From Planctomycetes bacterium syqfu (GTDB lineage Bacteria > Planctomycetota > Phycisphaerae > Phycisphaerales > Phycisphaeraceae), in NCBI GenBank assembly GCA_020974905.1, contig CP087563.1, forward strand, positions 4,278,001 through 4,342,000: a DNA stretch of 64,000 nt, read 5' to 3'. The notes beneath the pieces were generated by a model. It worked only from the letters and a program-made list of their open reading frames with translations. It had not been told where the DNA came from and did not search any database. Position 1 is the first letter of the stretch, and every line of letters starts with the position of its first letter. The position numbers were made by a program, and so were the translations under genes. This document shows, one piece after another, positions 35,221 to 44,058 of the stretch.

Positions 35221-36468
35221 ATGGCTACGCTTAAACCCATTCTCATCCTGCTGCTGGTTCTGATGCCGGCCCTGTCACTGCATGCTGATACCGCTGAAAA
35301 AGGTCAACGCATCTGGATGGATGACCCCGGCTTTGACACCCCCAAGGCCAACAAGTGGTGGCTTAACCATGCTCAACGGATTGAATCGGATAAGCATGAC
35401 GGCTCACATGCGTTGGCATTACCCAAAGCCCGGACGCGCGCCGTCTCCAACTTCCCCTTTGCCATCCACACCCAACTGCCCTGCGTCCGCATGGAACTCT
35501 GGGCCAAGAACCGTGACAGCAAGGAGTCGCAACTTCTGGTAAAACTGGATGTCCGTCAGCGCCAGACCAACAAGTGGGTGGCCACCGAGCAGGTCGCTAA
35601 AATCGACATTCCCGTCGGTGACGCCTGGCAGAAAATGACGGTGACATTCGACGTCCCCAAGTACGATGATCAAGCCAACTACTGCAAGCTTGAACTCTAC
35701 AACAACTGGGGGGACATACTCATCGATTCGATCAAGGCTTACTCCACCATGCAGGATCACAGCGACCAATCCAAGACCGACAAACCGGTCGAACAATCCC
35801 AACACTACACCCCCGATGCCGACAAGCAGGGCCAATGGATCACACACGCCCAGGCAGGTTTGCCCAACGTGTTGATCATCGGTGATTCCATTTCGATTGG
35901 ATACACGCGACTGGTTGCTGCCAATCTCAAAGGAATCGCCAACGTTTACCGCCCGATCTATCCCAAGGGTGATGCACCGATCAACTGTGGCGATACCCGC
36001 CTGGGACTTGCCCAACTAAGCAACTGGCTTGACGGTCAAACGTGGGACGTGATCCATTTCAACTGGGGTCTGCATGACCTGTGTTACCGTCACCCCGATG
36101 CCAAGGTCTACGGCAATCGTGACAAGATCAACGGCACGATTTCCGTCCCGCTCGACCAATACCAAACCAACCTTGCCAAACTCATCACCCAACTCCAATC
36201 CACCGGCGCCAAACTCATCTGGGCCAACACCACGCTCGTCCCATCAGGCGAAGCGGGTCGGATCGTAGGTGACGAAATCAAGTACAACGCCATCGCTTTG
36301 GAACTGGCTCAAAAGCACAACATTGCAGTCAACGACTTGCATCAACTCACTGCCAACATGGATCAAGCGATGTTCTCAGCCCCCGGTGATGTCCACTTGA
36401 CCCAAGCCGGTTATCAGCAGTTGGCCATGCAGGTCAGCCAAGCCATCAAAGCTCAATTACCCCAGTAA
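35221..36468 (+). CDS. Secreted SGNH/GDSL-type esterase with N-terminal carbohydrate-binding-like domain
   Basis: The 415-aa protein has a signal peptide (cleavage near SLHA), a beta-rich N-terminal domain (about 25-180; RMELWAKNRDSKESQLLVKL, GDILIDSIKAYS) like a jelly-roll carbohydrate-binding module, and an SGNH hydrolase domain (about 215-412). The catalytic blocks are NVLIIGDSISIGYT (Ser), FNWGLHDL (Asn block) and GDVHLTQAG (Asp-x-x-His). It probably removes acyl groups from a polysaccharide. It is first in a same-strand set with a LacI regulator, an AGE-type epimerase, a prepilin-like protein and a GH39-like hydrolase. Confidence 0.88.
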   Translation: MATLKPILILLLVLMPALSLHADTAEKGQRIWMDDPGFDTPKANKWWLNHAQRIESDKHDGSHALALPKARTRAVSNFPFAIHTQLPCVRMELWAKNRDSKESQLLVKLDVRQRQTNKWVATEQVAKIDIPVGDAWQKMTVTFDVPKYDDQANYCKLELYNNWGDILIDSIKAYSTMQDHSDQSKTDKPVEQSQHYTPDADKQGQWITHAQAGLPNVLIIGDSISIGYTRLVAANLKGIANVYRPIYPKGDAPINCGDTRLGLAQLSNWLDGQTWDVIHFNWGLHDLCYRHPDAKVYGNRDKINGTISVPLDQYQTNLAKLITQLQSTGAKLIWANTTLVPSGEAGRIVGDEIKYNAIALELAQKHNIAVNDLHQLTANMDQAMFSAPGDVHLTQAGYQQLAMQVSQAIKAQLPQ

Positions 36469-36505
36469 AATAGGCCTTTTAACACCAACCCAGAACACGA
36501 CCATC

Positions 36506-37594
36506 ATGACCAAAGCCCAATCCAACCCGAAAGTCACACTGCCCAAACGTCCAGCAAGACGGCGGGTGACATTGGAGCAGGTTGCCATCGCAGCCGGCGT
36601 CGGGCGGACCACGGTGTCGGATATTCTCAACCGCAACGCTGCAGACAAGTATCAGCCCGAGACGCGCCAGCGCGTTCAAGACGCGGTCGCCAAACTCGGT
36701 TACACCGCATCACGTGCCGCCCAACAGCTAGCACGCGGTCGCTCGGGGATGATCGGTTTGATTCTCACGCGCGACTTATCCAACCCCGTCTTTGCTAGCC
36801 GCGTGGAAGTCGTCGAAAAGGCCATCAAACAACGTGGCTATCGCATGCAGCTTGCCTTTACCGACGGTGATCCTGCGATGGAAGCCAGTTGCGTTGAACA
36901 GATGCAGGCTGATGCAGTCGAAGGTCTGATCATGGGGCCGGTGTATGAATCACTGGACCTTGAGCAGCATAAGCAAATTCTCCAAGGCAACCTGCCGGTG
37001 GTGCTTTTTGGTGGCACACTCGGTAGTCAGTTCGACGAAGTGGGCTTGCATCCCGATGCGTCGATTCATTTGGCCGTCAAGCATCTTCTGAGTAAAGGTC
37101 ACAAACGCGTAGGCTTTCTCGGCGCACCCAAGCCACGTACAGCAGAAGGTCCCAGTCGTTTGTTTGAAACGTATCTCAAGGAAGCGGGTCTGAAAAATCC
37201 CGGACCGATCATCTGGTCCCCTGACACCGATCACTACGACGACTATTACCCGATCTCTGAAGCCTTCGTCAAGCAGTGGCAGAGCATGCCCAAGAATCAG
37301 CGTCCGACCGCGATGCTCTGTCACAATGACCAGATGGCCCAGACGACCATCTCGGCCTGTCATAAGGTTGGCATCCGCGTCCCTGAAGACCTGTCCCTGG
37401 TCGGATATGAAAATGCACCCGGCAGTGCCTATCTGATTCCCGCACTGACCACCGTGGACAGTCGTGGTGATGAACAGATGCGACAAGCCATTGAACTACT
37501 GATGGACCGACTTCAAAAACCGCGAAAAACCAGTGAAAAACGTGTCATTTACCCGCAGTTGATCGAACGTGATTCGGTTTTTGATTTGCGATGA
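36506..37594 (+). CDS. LacI-family transcriptional regulator
   Basis: The 362-aa protein has the LacI HTH (about 22-45: VTLEQVAIAAGVGRTTVSDI), hinge helix with AAQQLARGRS, and the periplasmic-binding-protein-like sensor domain (IGLILTRDLSNPVFASRV, RVGFLGAPKPRTAEGPSRL, TAMLCHNDQMAQTTIS, DLSLVGYENAP). It lies 37 bp after the esterase gene, whose promoter carries two LacI-like operators, so autoregulation of the whole locus is likely. Confidence 0.94.
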   Translation: MTKAQSNPKVTLPKRPARRRVTLEQVAIAAGVGRTTVSDILNRNAADKYQPETRQRVQDAVAKLGYTASRAAQQLARGRSGMIGLILTRDLSNPVFASRVEVVEKAIKQRGYRMQLAFTDGDPAMEASCVEQMQADAVEGLIMGPVYESLDLEQHKQILQGNLPVVLFGGTLGSQFDEVGLHPDASIHLAVKHLLSKGHKRVGFLGAPKPRTAEGPSRLFETYLKEAGLKNPGPIIWSPDTDHYDDYYPISEAFVKQWQSMPKNQRPTAMLCHNDQMAQTTISACHKVGIRVPEDLSLVGYENAPGSAYLIPALTTVDSRGDEQMRQAIELLMDRLQKPRKTSEKRVIYPQLIERDSVFDLR

Positions 37595-37678
37595 ATATAA
37601 CCAAGTTCGGGAATGAGAGTAAAAAAAGTACGAAAGATATGTACCAGGATCAGCACTAACATTTAATCGCGACCTTCC

Positions 37679-37770
37679 GTCACTCCCGCGCAGGCGGGAG
37701 TCCAGTGAGAACTGCAAGCGTCAACAGAATGCCACTGGATTCCTAACTTCCGGGGGCGTGGGAATGACGA
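37679..37770 (-). repeat. dRS3-like double-hairpin repeat, copy 4
   Basis: Reverse orientation (AC-type then AT-type). The second hairpin is remodelled to ATTCC-TAACTTCCGGGGG-CGTGGGAAT and contains the 10-mer CTTCCGGGGG (37747-37756). It ends 29 bp before the chosen start codon of the epimerase gene; upstream in-frame GTG and ATG codons lie within it. Confidence 0.85.
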
Positions 37771-37799
37771 AACACAAACAAAACAGGTCATCTGACATC

Positions 37800-39125
37800 A
37801 TGCCCAAACGCCGTTTCCATTTTCTGATGCTTTGCGTGTCTGTCTTGTTGCTGCAAGCCCATGTCCATGCAGGTGACAAGCGCATGACGCAACTGCGCGA
37901 TGAAGTCCGAGAGCAGATGCTCGATCATCTGGACACGTGGTTCCCCCGATGTATTGATCTGGAGCATGGCGGTTTTCACGCATCCTTTGCACATGACTGG
38001 ACGAAGCTCCCGGACAAAGAAAAGTTGCTCACGTTCCAATCGCGCATGACATGGGTTGCAGCGATGGCAGCCCAGCAACTGCCCGATCAACGCGATCGCT
38101 TTTTGCCAATCGTTGAACATGGCGTTGCGATGCTCACCGACAAACTCGTCGACAAGCAGCACGGTGGACTGCTTTGGAACATTCCCATCCACGATGAAGA
38201 TGCAGCCAAACTCAACCCGTGGTGGCGATCACACAAGCATGCATACGCGATGAGCTTCGCGCTATATGCCTTGGCCAAGTCCTATGAAGTGACCGGCGAT
38301 GAGGCGATACTCGACTTCGCCAAGCAGCAGTTTCACTGGTTTGATCAACATGCCCATGACACGGTCAACGGCGGGTATCACGAAGCGCTCACCGCTGATG
38401 GCAAGCCGGTGACCATCCCCGCGGACATCGCGTTGAATCCCAAGTGGGATCACATCGGCACGCTGCGTGGCTACAAATCCATGAACACGCACATTCATTT
38501 ACTCGAATCATTCGGAGCGCTCCACCACGTTTGGAAAGACCCAACTCTCGAAGCGCGATTCAAAGAACTCTTTGCCATTGTCTGCGAAAAAATCTATGTC
38601 GCCCCCGGATGTCTGAATCAGGTCTTCACCGCCAGTTGGCAACCCATCCCCACCGGAGATTCGTTTGGTCATGATGTCGAAACCGCGTATCTGCTCGTGG
38701 AGTCCGCTGAGTTGTTGGGCATACCCCAGGACACACGGACCTGGCAAATCGCACGCAACCTTGTGGATCACGCGCTGGCCTTCGGCTTTGATGCAACGTC
38801 CGGCGGATTCTATGACGAAGGGGCTGCACACAAACCCGCGTATCACAAAACCAAGTATTGGTGGACACAGGCTGAAGCGCTCAACGCGCTATCCATCATG
38901 GACAAACAGTTCGGCAAGCAGACGCCACACTACCGTGATGCGATGCTCAAACATTGGACCTACATCAAAAACCATCAACTCGATTCAGACTTCGGCGGTT
39001 GGCATGGCGTGATCCTCCCGGATAACACCGTCCCGACCCCGCCGGGCAAAAAAGGACATAACTGGAAAGGTGCGTATCACACCTTCCGGGCGTTGGTGCT
39101 CACGAGTCAACGGCTGAATGAATGA
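37800..39125 (+). CDS. Secreted AGE-family (N-acylglucosamine 2-epimerase-like) enzyme
   Basis: With ATG 37800 (MPKRRFHFLMLCVSVLLLQ) the 441-aa protein has a signal peptide cut after VHA. The mature part is an alpha6/alpha6 barrel of the AGE / cellobiose 2-epimerase superfamily: LEHGGFHASF, WRSHKHAYAMSFALYAL, VNGGYHEALTADG, KSMNTHIHLLESFGAL, GHDVETAYLLVESAEL and TKYWWTQAEALNALS with the catalytic-type His/Glu residues. Most family members are cytoplasmic, so an exported form is noteworthy; it may act on oligosaccharides in the periplasm. Upstream start codons fall in a repeat and are rejected. Confidence 0.87.
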   Translation: MPKRRFHFLMLCVSVLLLQAHVHAGDKRMTQLRDEVREQMLDHLDTWFPRCIDLEHGGFHASFAHDWTKLPDKEKLLTFQSRMTWVAAMAAQQLPDQRDRFLPIVEHGVAMLTDKLVDKQHGGLLWNIPIHDEDAAKLNPWWRSHKHAYAMSFALYALAKSYEVTGDEAILDFAKQQFHWFDQHAHDTVNGGYHEALTADGKPVTIPADIALNPKWDHIGTLRGYKSMNTHIHLLESFGALHHVWKDPTLEARFKELFAIVCEKIYVAPGCLNQVFTASWQPIPTGDSFGHDVETAYLLVESAELLGIPQDTRTWQIARNLVDHALAFGFDATSGGFYDEGAAHKPAYHKTKYWWTQAEALNALSIMDKQFGKQTPHYRDAMLKHWTYIKNHQLDSDFGGWHGVILPDNTVPTPPGKKGHNWKGAYHTFRALVLTSQRLNE

Positions 39126-39143
39126 CTTGAAAACTGTCTTCGT

Positions 39144-39188
39144 GAGCCGGACCGTGTCGGTCCGGAACGGCTCGATACGAGCCGGCTC
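39144..39188. repeat. Nested double-hairpin palindrome
   Basis: CCGGACCG-tgt-CGGTCCGG (perfect 8-bp stem) and CGGCTCG-ata-CGAGCCG lie next to each other, with outer GAGCCGG / CCGGCTC pairing. The layout recalls the palindromes at 8532 and 61918. It lies between the epimerase and prepilin-like genes and may act as a terminator-like structure, though no T-run follows. Confidence 0.6.
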
Positions 39189-39272
39189 GCAGAAACATAC
39201 AGAGCAGATCAAACGCAAACCAACCCGACCTCGCATACATTCATATGGCATGATTGAAACAGGAAACAAGCC

Positions 39273-40025
39273 ATGAAACGCACGACATGCAAAAATCTCA
39301 CGACACATCATCACGCATTCACACTCATCGAGTTACTCGTGGTGATTTCAATCATCTCAATACTGATCTCGATTCTGCTGCCTGCGTTGGGTGCGGCTCG
39401 CAAGAGTGCGCGTAATGCACAATGTCAATCCAATCTGCATAGCATGATGGTGACGTTTGGTGTTTACGCAGCAGAGGAGAAGGAATGGATCATGCCGGTG
39501 CTCATGGCCGATCCCGGTGACAGTGCATCGGATACCTGGAATCGACAGCGCAGCTGGTGGCTGATGCGTATCCGCAAGTACATGCCCAACACTGGTTCGA
39601 TCCAGACGTATGATCATGGTACCCCCAGCGTGCTGCGTTGCCCGACAGTTGCCGTGACCGGCTCGAATCAGGAAGTGACTTATGGTTTGAACCAGCATGC
39701 CGGCTGGGGTCCCGTCGGACAATGGGGCTATTCGTCACCGGTGCGTTACAGCCAGGTGCTGCGCCCCAGTGACAAGCTTCTGATTGCCGATGGCAACCGT
39801 TATGCCAAGGGCAATTACTCGGCCCACTTCCTTAAAGTCTATGCCTCATGGATCGACACAGCGACCTATGGCGAATGGCTCGTCTCACGCCGACATCAAG
39901 GTGAGTCGGCCAACTACAGCTTTGTGGATGGGCATGTCACTTCCTCCAAGGAACTTTCCGGTGATGGTTTGGGTTCCACCGCACTTGCCGAACTCAAAGC
40001 CAAACACTGGACGCTGGTTAACTGA
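39273..40025 (+). CDS. Prepilin-type N-terminal cleavage/methylation protein (DUF1559-like)
   Basis: The 250-aa protein begins with a class III signal: a short basic leader, then [20 protein letters not shown], the classical type IV pilin/pseudopilin helix with Glu at +5 after the cleavage site. The C-terminal part ([18 protein letters not shown]) has the H-x(n)-FVDGHV ending common in the large planctomycetal prepilin-like families. These proteins may be pseudopilins of type II secretion-like machines or surface proteins; their partners are unknown. Its place between an epimerase and a GH39-like hydrolase suggests a role at the cell surface in polysaccharide capture. Confidence 0.9.
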   Translation: MKRTTCKNLTTHHHAFTLIELLVVISIISILISILLPALGAARKSARNAQCQSNLHSMMVTFGVYAAEEKEWIMPVLMADPGDSASDTWNRQRSWWLMRIRKYMPNTGSIQTYDHGTPSVLRCPTVAVTGSNQEVTYGLNQHAGWGPVGQWGYSSPVRYSQVLRPSDKLLIADGNRYAKGNYSAHFLKVYASWIDTATYGEWLVSRRHQGESANYSFVDGHVTSSKELSGDGLGSTALAELKAKHWTLVN

Positions 40026-40079
40026 TTCCTTGTTTCCCTTGATTTTCATAACCAACTCAAACTATTCTGGAGCACCCTT

Positions 40080-41372
40080 GTGATACGCACGCTTCCTTCT
40101 CAATTCGTCTACTTACTAGTCCTGCTTGGCATGAGTCTTGGTACGGCCTGTGCAGGCGAGCCGGTGACGATTCAAATCGCCCCCACGCAGCAACCCATTG
40201 TCAGCAAGCTGCAACTGGGCGTTACGCACACCCATGTCAGCACGGATCACGAAGATGCCAAACCGGCTGCGGTGGACCGTGCGATTGCCAGCATCAAGCC
40301 GGTGATCCGTTGGCAAAACACGCACATCATTGGCTGGGGGCCGCATGACATCAACCCCGAACCCGGTGTTTATGACTGGTCAACACTCGATCAACGCATG
40401 GAACACATGAAGCGATTCGAGGCGCCGTTGGTGATGACACTCTGCACCGCGCCGGGTTGGATGAAACGCCATGGCAAAACCTGGGAGATGGGTGACCGTC
40501 CCAAGCCTGAGCACTTTGACGACTTTGCAAAGCTGTGTGTCGAGGTGGCCAAGCGTTATCCACATGTGCGACATTACCAGGTGTGGAACGAGTTCAAGGG
40601 ATTCTGGAGTGTCGAAAATAACGCGTGGGACGTGGAGCTTTACACCGAGTTTTACAACAAGGTCTACAGCGCACTCAAAGCCCATGATCCGGATTTGAAG
40701 GTCGGCGGATTCTACCTCGTGGTTTCAGGGACCGGCTCGAACCTGCCGGGCATTGATACCGGTGTTGCGATTCTCAAGAAGGAACGCCGTCTGTTTGAAT
40801 ATTGGATCAAGCACAAAGTCGGCGCGGACTTTATCTGCGTGGACAAAGCCATCAAAGACTATCACGATAAAAACACATACACCGCTGACGAACTGCTGGG
40901 TTACACCGATTCCTACCAACGCATTGCCAAACAGATTCACGAGATGTGCGACCTGCCGATCTGGTGGGCGGAGTACTACGGTATCGGTGGCCCCAAACAT
41001 GGCATCACCATGGCGCAGCAAACCGTCGGATTTGCGTCGATCTACTATCACATGATCACCGGCGGGACCAGTGTCGGTCTGCTCTGGAATCCGGTGGAAG
41101 GTGAAGTTGCCCACGCGCTGGTCACCGACGTGCGTCAACCCGATGGCGGCCAGCAGCTACCCCACACGCAACTGATGGGCATCATCAATACCTACTTCGG
41201 CAAAGGCACTTCCATCTACCCGATCACCAGCAGTGACGAACGCGTGGAAGCCATCGTCTCCTCGACGCATGCACTACTGATCAACAAGAACAACGTGCCC
41301 GTGTCGGTGACGTTTGCAGGCAAAACGATCGACATGGATGCGTACGCATTCGCGTTGGTGCCGCGACAGTAA
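40080..41372 (+). CDS. Secreted GH39-like glycoside hydrolase
   Basis: The 430-aa protein starts at GTG 40080 after GGAG and has a signal peptide (cleavage near TACA). It is a clan GH-A TIM barrel: QVWNEFKG supplies the acid/base Glu (E171) after the canonical Asn, and WWAEYYG the nucleophile (E298). NPEPGVYDWSTLDQRMEHM and APLVMTLCTAPGWMK are typical of beta-xylosidase / GH39 and related families. A small beta domain ends the protein (VPVSVTFAGKTIDMDAYAF). It closes the LacI-controlled polysaccharide locus that starts at 35221. Confidence 0.85.
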   Translation: MIRTLPSQFVYLLVLLGMSLGTACAGEPVTIQIAPTQQPIVSKLQLGVTHTHVSTDHEDAKPAAVDRAIASIKPVIRWQNTHIIGWGPHDINPEPGVYDWSTLDQRMEHMKRFEAPLVMTLCTAPGWMKRHGKTWEMGDRPKPEHFDDFAKLCVEVAKRYPHVRHYQVWNEFKGFWSVENNAWDVELYTEFYNKVYSALKAHDPDLKVGGFYLVVSGTGSNLPGIDTGVAILKKERRLFEYWIKHKVGADFICVDKAIKDYHDKNTYTADELLGYTDSYQRIAKQIHEMCDLPIWWAEYYGIGGPKHGITMAQQTVGFASIYYHMITGGTSVGLLWNPVEGEVAHALVTDVRQPDGGQQLPHTQLMGIINTYFGKGTSIYPITSSDERVEAIVSSTHALLINKNNVPVSVTFAGKTIDMDAYAFALVPRQ

Positions 41373-41408
41373 ACTTAATTTTGAAACATTCATGCAGGCT
41401 GTAACAGT

Positions 41409-41500
41409 CGTCGCTCCCGCGTAGGCGGGAGTCCAGTGAGAACTGCAAGCGTCTACAAAATACCACTGGATTCCTAACTTCCGGGGCGCGGGAATGACGG
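41409..41500 (-). repeat. dRS3-like double-hairpin repeat, copy 5
   Basis: Reverse orientation. The right hairpin is remodelled like copy 4 (ATTCC-TAACTTCCGGGG-CGCGGGAAT), but with one G fewer, so it has nine of the ten bases of CTTCCGGGGG. Confidence 0.82.
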
Positions 41501-41525
41501 ATCATAGTCACACGTAAAATTCGCC

Positions 41526-41573
41526 CCGTCAGATTCATTCCCTTCGGTCATTCATCTGGCGGCTTGTGTCGTT
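41526..41573. repeat. CCGTCAGAT hairpin repeat, copy 1
   Basis: CCGTCAGAT and ATCTGGCGG pair (one G-T) around a 20-nt loop and are followed by CTTGTGT-n-GTT. A second copy at 43562-43600 has the same stem and flank but a shorter loop. With the dRS3-like copy before it, it fills the gap between the GH39-like and ACT genes. Confidence 0.7.
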
Positions 41574-41697
41574 GAGAATCAAACAACGACGACATCATCA
41601 CAAACATGTGCGACACTGCAATGCACGCAAAAATAGTTGCGTCACGGTGTGACGCTGAGTCGCGTTGAAGTTGCACGAAAAAGTGATGTGTGAAAAC

Positions 41698-42207
41698 TCA
41701 GTTAATCGACGGATCACCGGGGGTCATGTTATCCCCAAGGTCATTTTCCCCAAGCACGGTGAACATGCGTCGGCGGAGAATCTGGCAGGCCAACACCGGG
41801 TCGTCACAGTGAATGACGATCGCAGGTTTATCCTGCGGGTGATCGATCAGTGAGTAAGCGTAGAAAATGTTGAGTTCGGCACGCAGCAGTGCATCACAGA
41901 GATTGGCAATGGTGAACGCCGGCTCCAGTTGCACAACCAGTACGTCGGTCTCACTGAAAACGAAATTGTTCCGCACCAGTAATCTGCGAGCCAACTCGGC
42001 ACGCGATGTGAGTATGCGCACCACAGCATGGTCCGCCGAGTCCACCACGCTCATGGCCACCACGCGCAAGGCCACCGCGTCGAGCGCTTCGATCAACTCC
42101 ATGAGTTTGCCCACCCGGTTATCCAGAAAGACACTGAACTGAATGTTACGCGGGGGCTCAAATCCACGAGCCGTCGCATCGGAAATTACTGCTTCTGCCA
42201 TGCCCAT
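41698..42207 (-). CDS. Tandem ACT-domain protein
   Basis: The 169-aa protein begins at ATG 42207 (MGMAEAVIS); longer versions run into a palindromic repeat. Two ACT-like units are seen: IQFSVFLDNRVGKLMELIEA with VRVVAMSVV and DHAVVRILTS (about 25-85), and VLVVQLEPAFTIANLCDALL with YAYSLIDHPQDKPAIVIHCD (about 95-155). ACT domains bind amino acids or other small ligands and regulate metabolic enzymes. Stand-alone tandem ACT proteins occur near acetate or amino-acid metabolism genes; no such neighbour exists here, so its partner is unknown. Confidence 0.83.
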   Translation of the reverse strand: MGMAEAVISDATARGFEPPRNIQFSVFLDNRVGKLMELIEALDAVALRVVAMSVVDSADHAVVRILTSRAELARRLLVRNNFVFSETDVLVVQLEPAFTIANLCDALLRAELNIFYAYSLIDHPQDKPAIVIHCDDPVLACQILRRRMFTVLGENDLGDNMTPGDPSIN

Positions 42208-42288
42208 GATCCTAACGAATCTGGCTGAAAATGCGAGAGAAATTACCCTGTGAATCGTTAACTTTTGCCATACCAGCTTGGATGGCTG

Positions 42289-42371
42289 AACCACAGAGAC
42301 ACAGAGCCCGAATAAGACAGAGAAAAAATATTTAAACATTTCTCTCTCTGTGTCTCTGTGACTCTGTGGTA
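42289..42371. repeat. CACAGAG-unit inverted repeat
   Basis: The left arm aaccacagagacacagag pairs with the right arm ctgtgtctctgtgactctgt and tggt. TAAGACA (42313-42319) follows the left arm. It sits upstream of the ACT gene and after the start-proximal region of none; it fills most of the gap to the epimerase gene. Confidence 0.8.
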
Positions 42372-42435
42372 AAGACTGATACGCTTGATCACACAGGAAG
42401 TTCTCAAAAACCATCTCTGGCGATACAAGCAAACT

Positions 42436-43440
42436 TTACCCCAACTGCTGCTTGTACCAATCGAGTGTCACCTGCAGACCTTCGTCAAAATCGACGATCG
42501 GTTCATAGCCCAGGACTTCCCTGGCACGTTCCAGACCGGCCAGTGATTCCTTGACATCACCGGCACGCGGCGGGCCGAACACCGGCTCAAGATCTTCGCG
42601 GCCGAGCATCTTGGCGATGGTGCGGGCGAGTTGTTCGATGGTGATCTTCACACCACAGGCGACATTGATCACTTCGCCGTTGATCGGCTTGTCACTTCGC
42701 ATGGCAAGCAGATTCGCATGCACGGCGTTGGCGACGAATGTGAAGTCACGCGAGACATCTTCGCCATTAATGGTGACCGGCTGACCTTGAATCAGACGCG
42801 TGCAGAAAATCGCAATGACGCCCGAGTAAACGCTGTTGGCATTTTGACGGGGACCGAAAATGTTGAAGTACCGAAGCGATGCAGCATCCAGATCGTAGCA
42901 ATTGGCATAGGCGCGCATCATGGTCTCGCCAGCAAGCTTGTTGGCAGCGTACGGACTCTTGGGAAGCGGGGGCATGTTCTCGATCTTGGGCATGGTCGGT
43001 GAATCGCCATAGGCCGAGGAACTGGCTGCAAAGGTCACACGTTTGACGCCACCGGCGCGGGCGGCTTCGAGCACGTTGAGCGTGCCGGTGACGTTGTTGT
43101 TGTGAAACTCAACGGGCATCTCAATGCTGCGTGGAACCGAGGGGATCGCTGCCTGGTGGAAGACAAACGCGCAATCGTTGGTGACCTTCTGCAAGGTATC
43201 CTGATCGAGAATCGAGCCTTCGACAAATTCGAGCTTGCCGGGATACCTGGACGGGTCATCGAAGTAGAAGTCGAGATTACCTTTTTCGCTGCCGGACAGG
43301 TTATCGAGGATGGTGACCTCTGCTCCGAGTGTGACCAATGCTTCAGCGATATGCGATCCGATAAACCCGGTCCCGCCGGTGATCAGTGCTTTTTGGTTGG
43401 AGAAAAAGTCACCGTGTAATGCCTGCCAGTTAGCGCTCAT
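42436..43440 (-). CDS. NAD-dependent nucleotide-sugar epimerase/dehydratase
   Basis: This 334-aa short-chain dehydrogenase (extended type) has the Rossmann motif ITGGTGFIGSHIAEAL, FVFHQAAIPSVPRS, the catalytic SSSAYG and SPYAANKLAGE (Tyr-x3-Lys), RYFNIFGPRQNANS and SRDFTFVANAV. It is most like UDP-GlcNAc/UDP-glucose 4-epimerases of the WbpP/GalE group, which supply sugars for surface polysaccharides. Substrate cannot be decided from sequence alone. It has a normal length and stands between two palindromic repeats. Confidence 0.9.
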   Translation of the reverse strand: MSANWQALHGDFFSNQKALITGGTGFIGSHIAEALVTLGAEVTILDNLSGSEKGNLDFYFDDPSRYPGKLEFVEGSILDQDTLQKVTNDCAFVFHQAAIPSVPRSIEMPVEFHNNNVTGTLNVLEAARAGGVKRVTFAASSSAYGDSPTMPKIENMPPLPKSPYAANKLAGETMMRAYANCYDLDAASLRYFNIFGPRQNANSVYSGVIAIFCTRLIQGQPVTINGEDVSRDFTFVANAVHANLLAMRSDKPINGEVINVACGVKITIEQLARTIAKMLGREDLEPVFGPPRAGDVKESLAGLERAREVLGYEPIVDFDEGLQVTLDWYKQQLG

Positions 43441-43452
43441 GTGTCTGCCCTG

Positions 43453-43655
43453 TTTTCAAAGACATTTTTACCGCAGAGACGCAGAGGACTCAGAGACAGG
43501 AGAGAAAACAAAATCAAGAAAACAAATCAATCTGTCATCATGAATGCTGAAGTTGATTCATCCGTCAGATTCACGTTGTTCATCTGGCGGCTTGTGTAGT
43601 TATAACTTTGAAATCTCTCTTAGCTCTGAGTCCTCTGCGTCTCTGTGGTGAAAAA
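43453..43655. repeat. CGCAGAG-unit inverted repeat containing a CCGTCAGAT hairpin
   Basis: The left arm tttttaccgcagagacgcag (43466 on) pairs with ctgcgtctctgtggtgaaaa (to 43655). The left flank tttcaaagacatttttacc also appears at 57739 and at 12998 beside the transposase remnant. Between the arms lies the second CCGTCAGAT hairpin (43562-43600), as if one repeat had inserted into the other. Confidence 0.75.
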
Positions 43656-43669
43656 GAATGGTCAAAAAA

Positions 43670-44056
43670 TCAATACCGTGTCATCCCCGGTTCGATGTCG
43701 ATTGCCCAGAGGTCGATGCCCCCTGCCATGGTCCAGGCGTCGGGGACACCGGCATCGCGGAGGATGGCTGCCATCTGGAAACTGCGTGCACCCTTGTGAC
43801 AGTAGCACACGACTTTGCTGTCCGCATAATCATCGACAAGGTCCGGCAGTTCCTGTCCCACTTTTTGCAGGATATGTAACTTGGACCCATCAATGTGAAC
43901 CAGGTTGTATTCGGCTTCCATGCGACAGTCGATGAGCACAAAGTCCTCACCATCATCGAGCATCTGCTTGACCTGTCGCGGGGTGACTTCCCAATCTTCC
44001 TTGAGGAAGTAGCCTTCGGGTAATCCCTGATCGTTTAAGGCGGGGCGATCATTCAT
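43670..44056 (-). CDS. Rhodanese-domain protein
   Basis: The 128-aa protein is a single rhodanese domain: VTPRQVKQMLDDGEDFVLID with CR, AEYNLVHIDGS, the active-site loop CYCHKGARSFQMA (catalytic C86) and GVPDAWTMAGGIDLWA. Single-domain rhodaneses transfer sulfur from thiosulfate or persulfides. It starts 2 nt after the stop codon of the TIM-barrel isomerase gene, so the two form an operon, but a metabolic link is not obvious. Confidence 0.92.
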   Translation of the reverse strand: MNDRPALNDQGLPEGYFLKEDWEVTPRQVKQMLDDGEDFVLIDCRMEAEYNLVHIDGSKLHILQKVGQELPDLVDDYADSKVVCYCHKGARSFQMAAILRDAGVPDAWTMAGGIDLWAIDIEPGMTRY

Positions 44057-44058
44057 GC

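Noticed and set aside
38509-38530. TTCGGAGCGCTCC inside the epimerase gene as a third LacI-like operator
   Set aside because: It lies inside coding sequence, the second half of the palindrome is incomplete, and the spacing to a promoter is wrong.
42207-42432. Longer N-terminus for the ACT-domain protein
   Set aside because: The extra residues are translated from the CACAGAG repeat at 42289-42371; ATG 42207 gives the family-like start.
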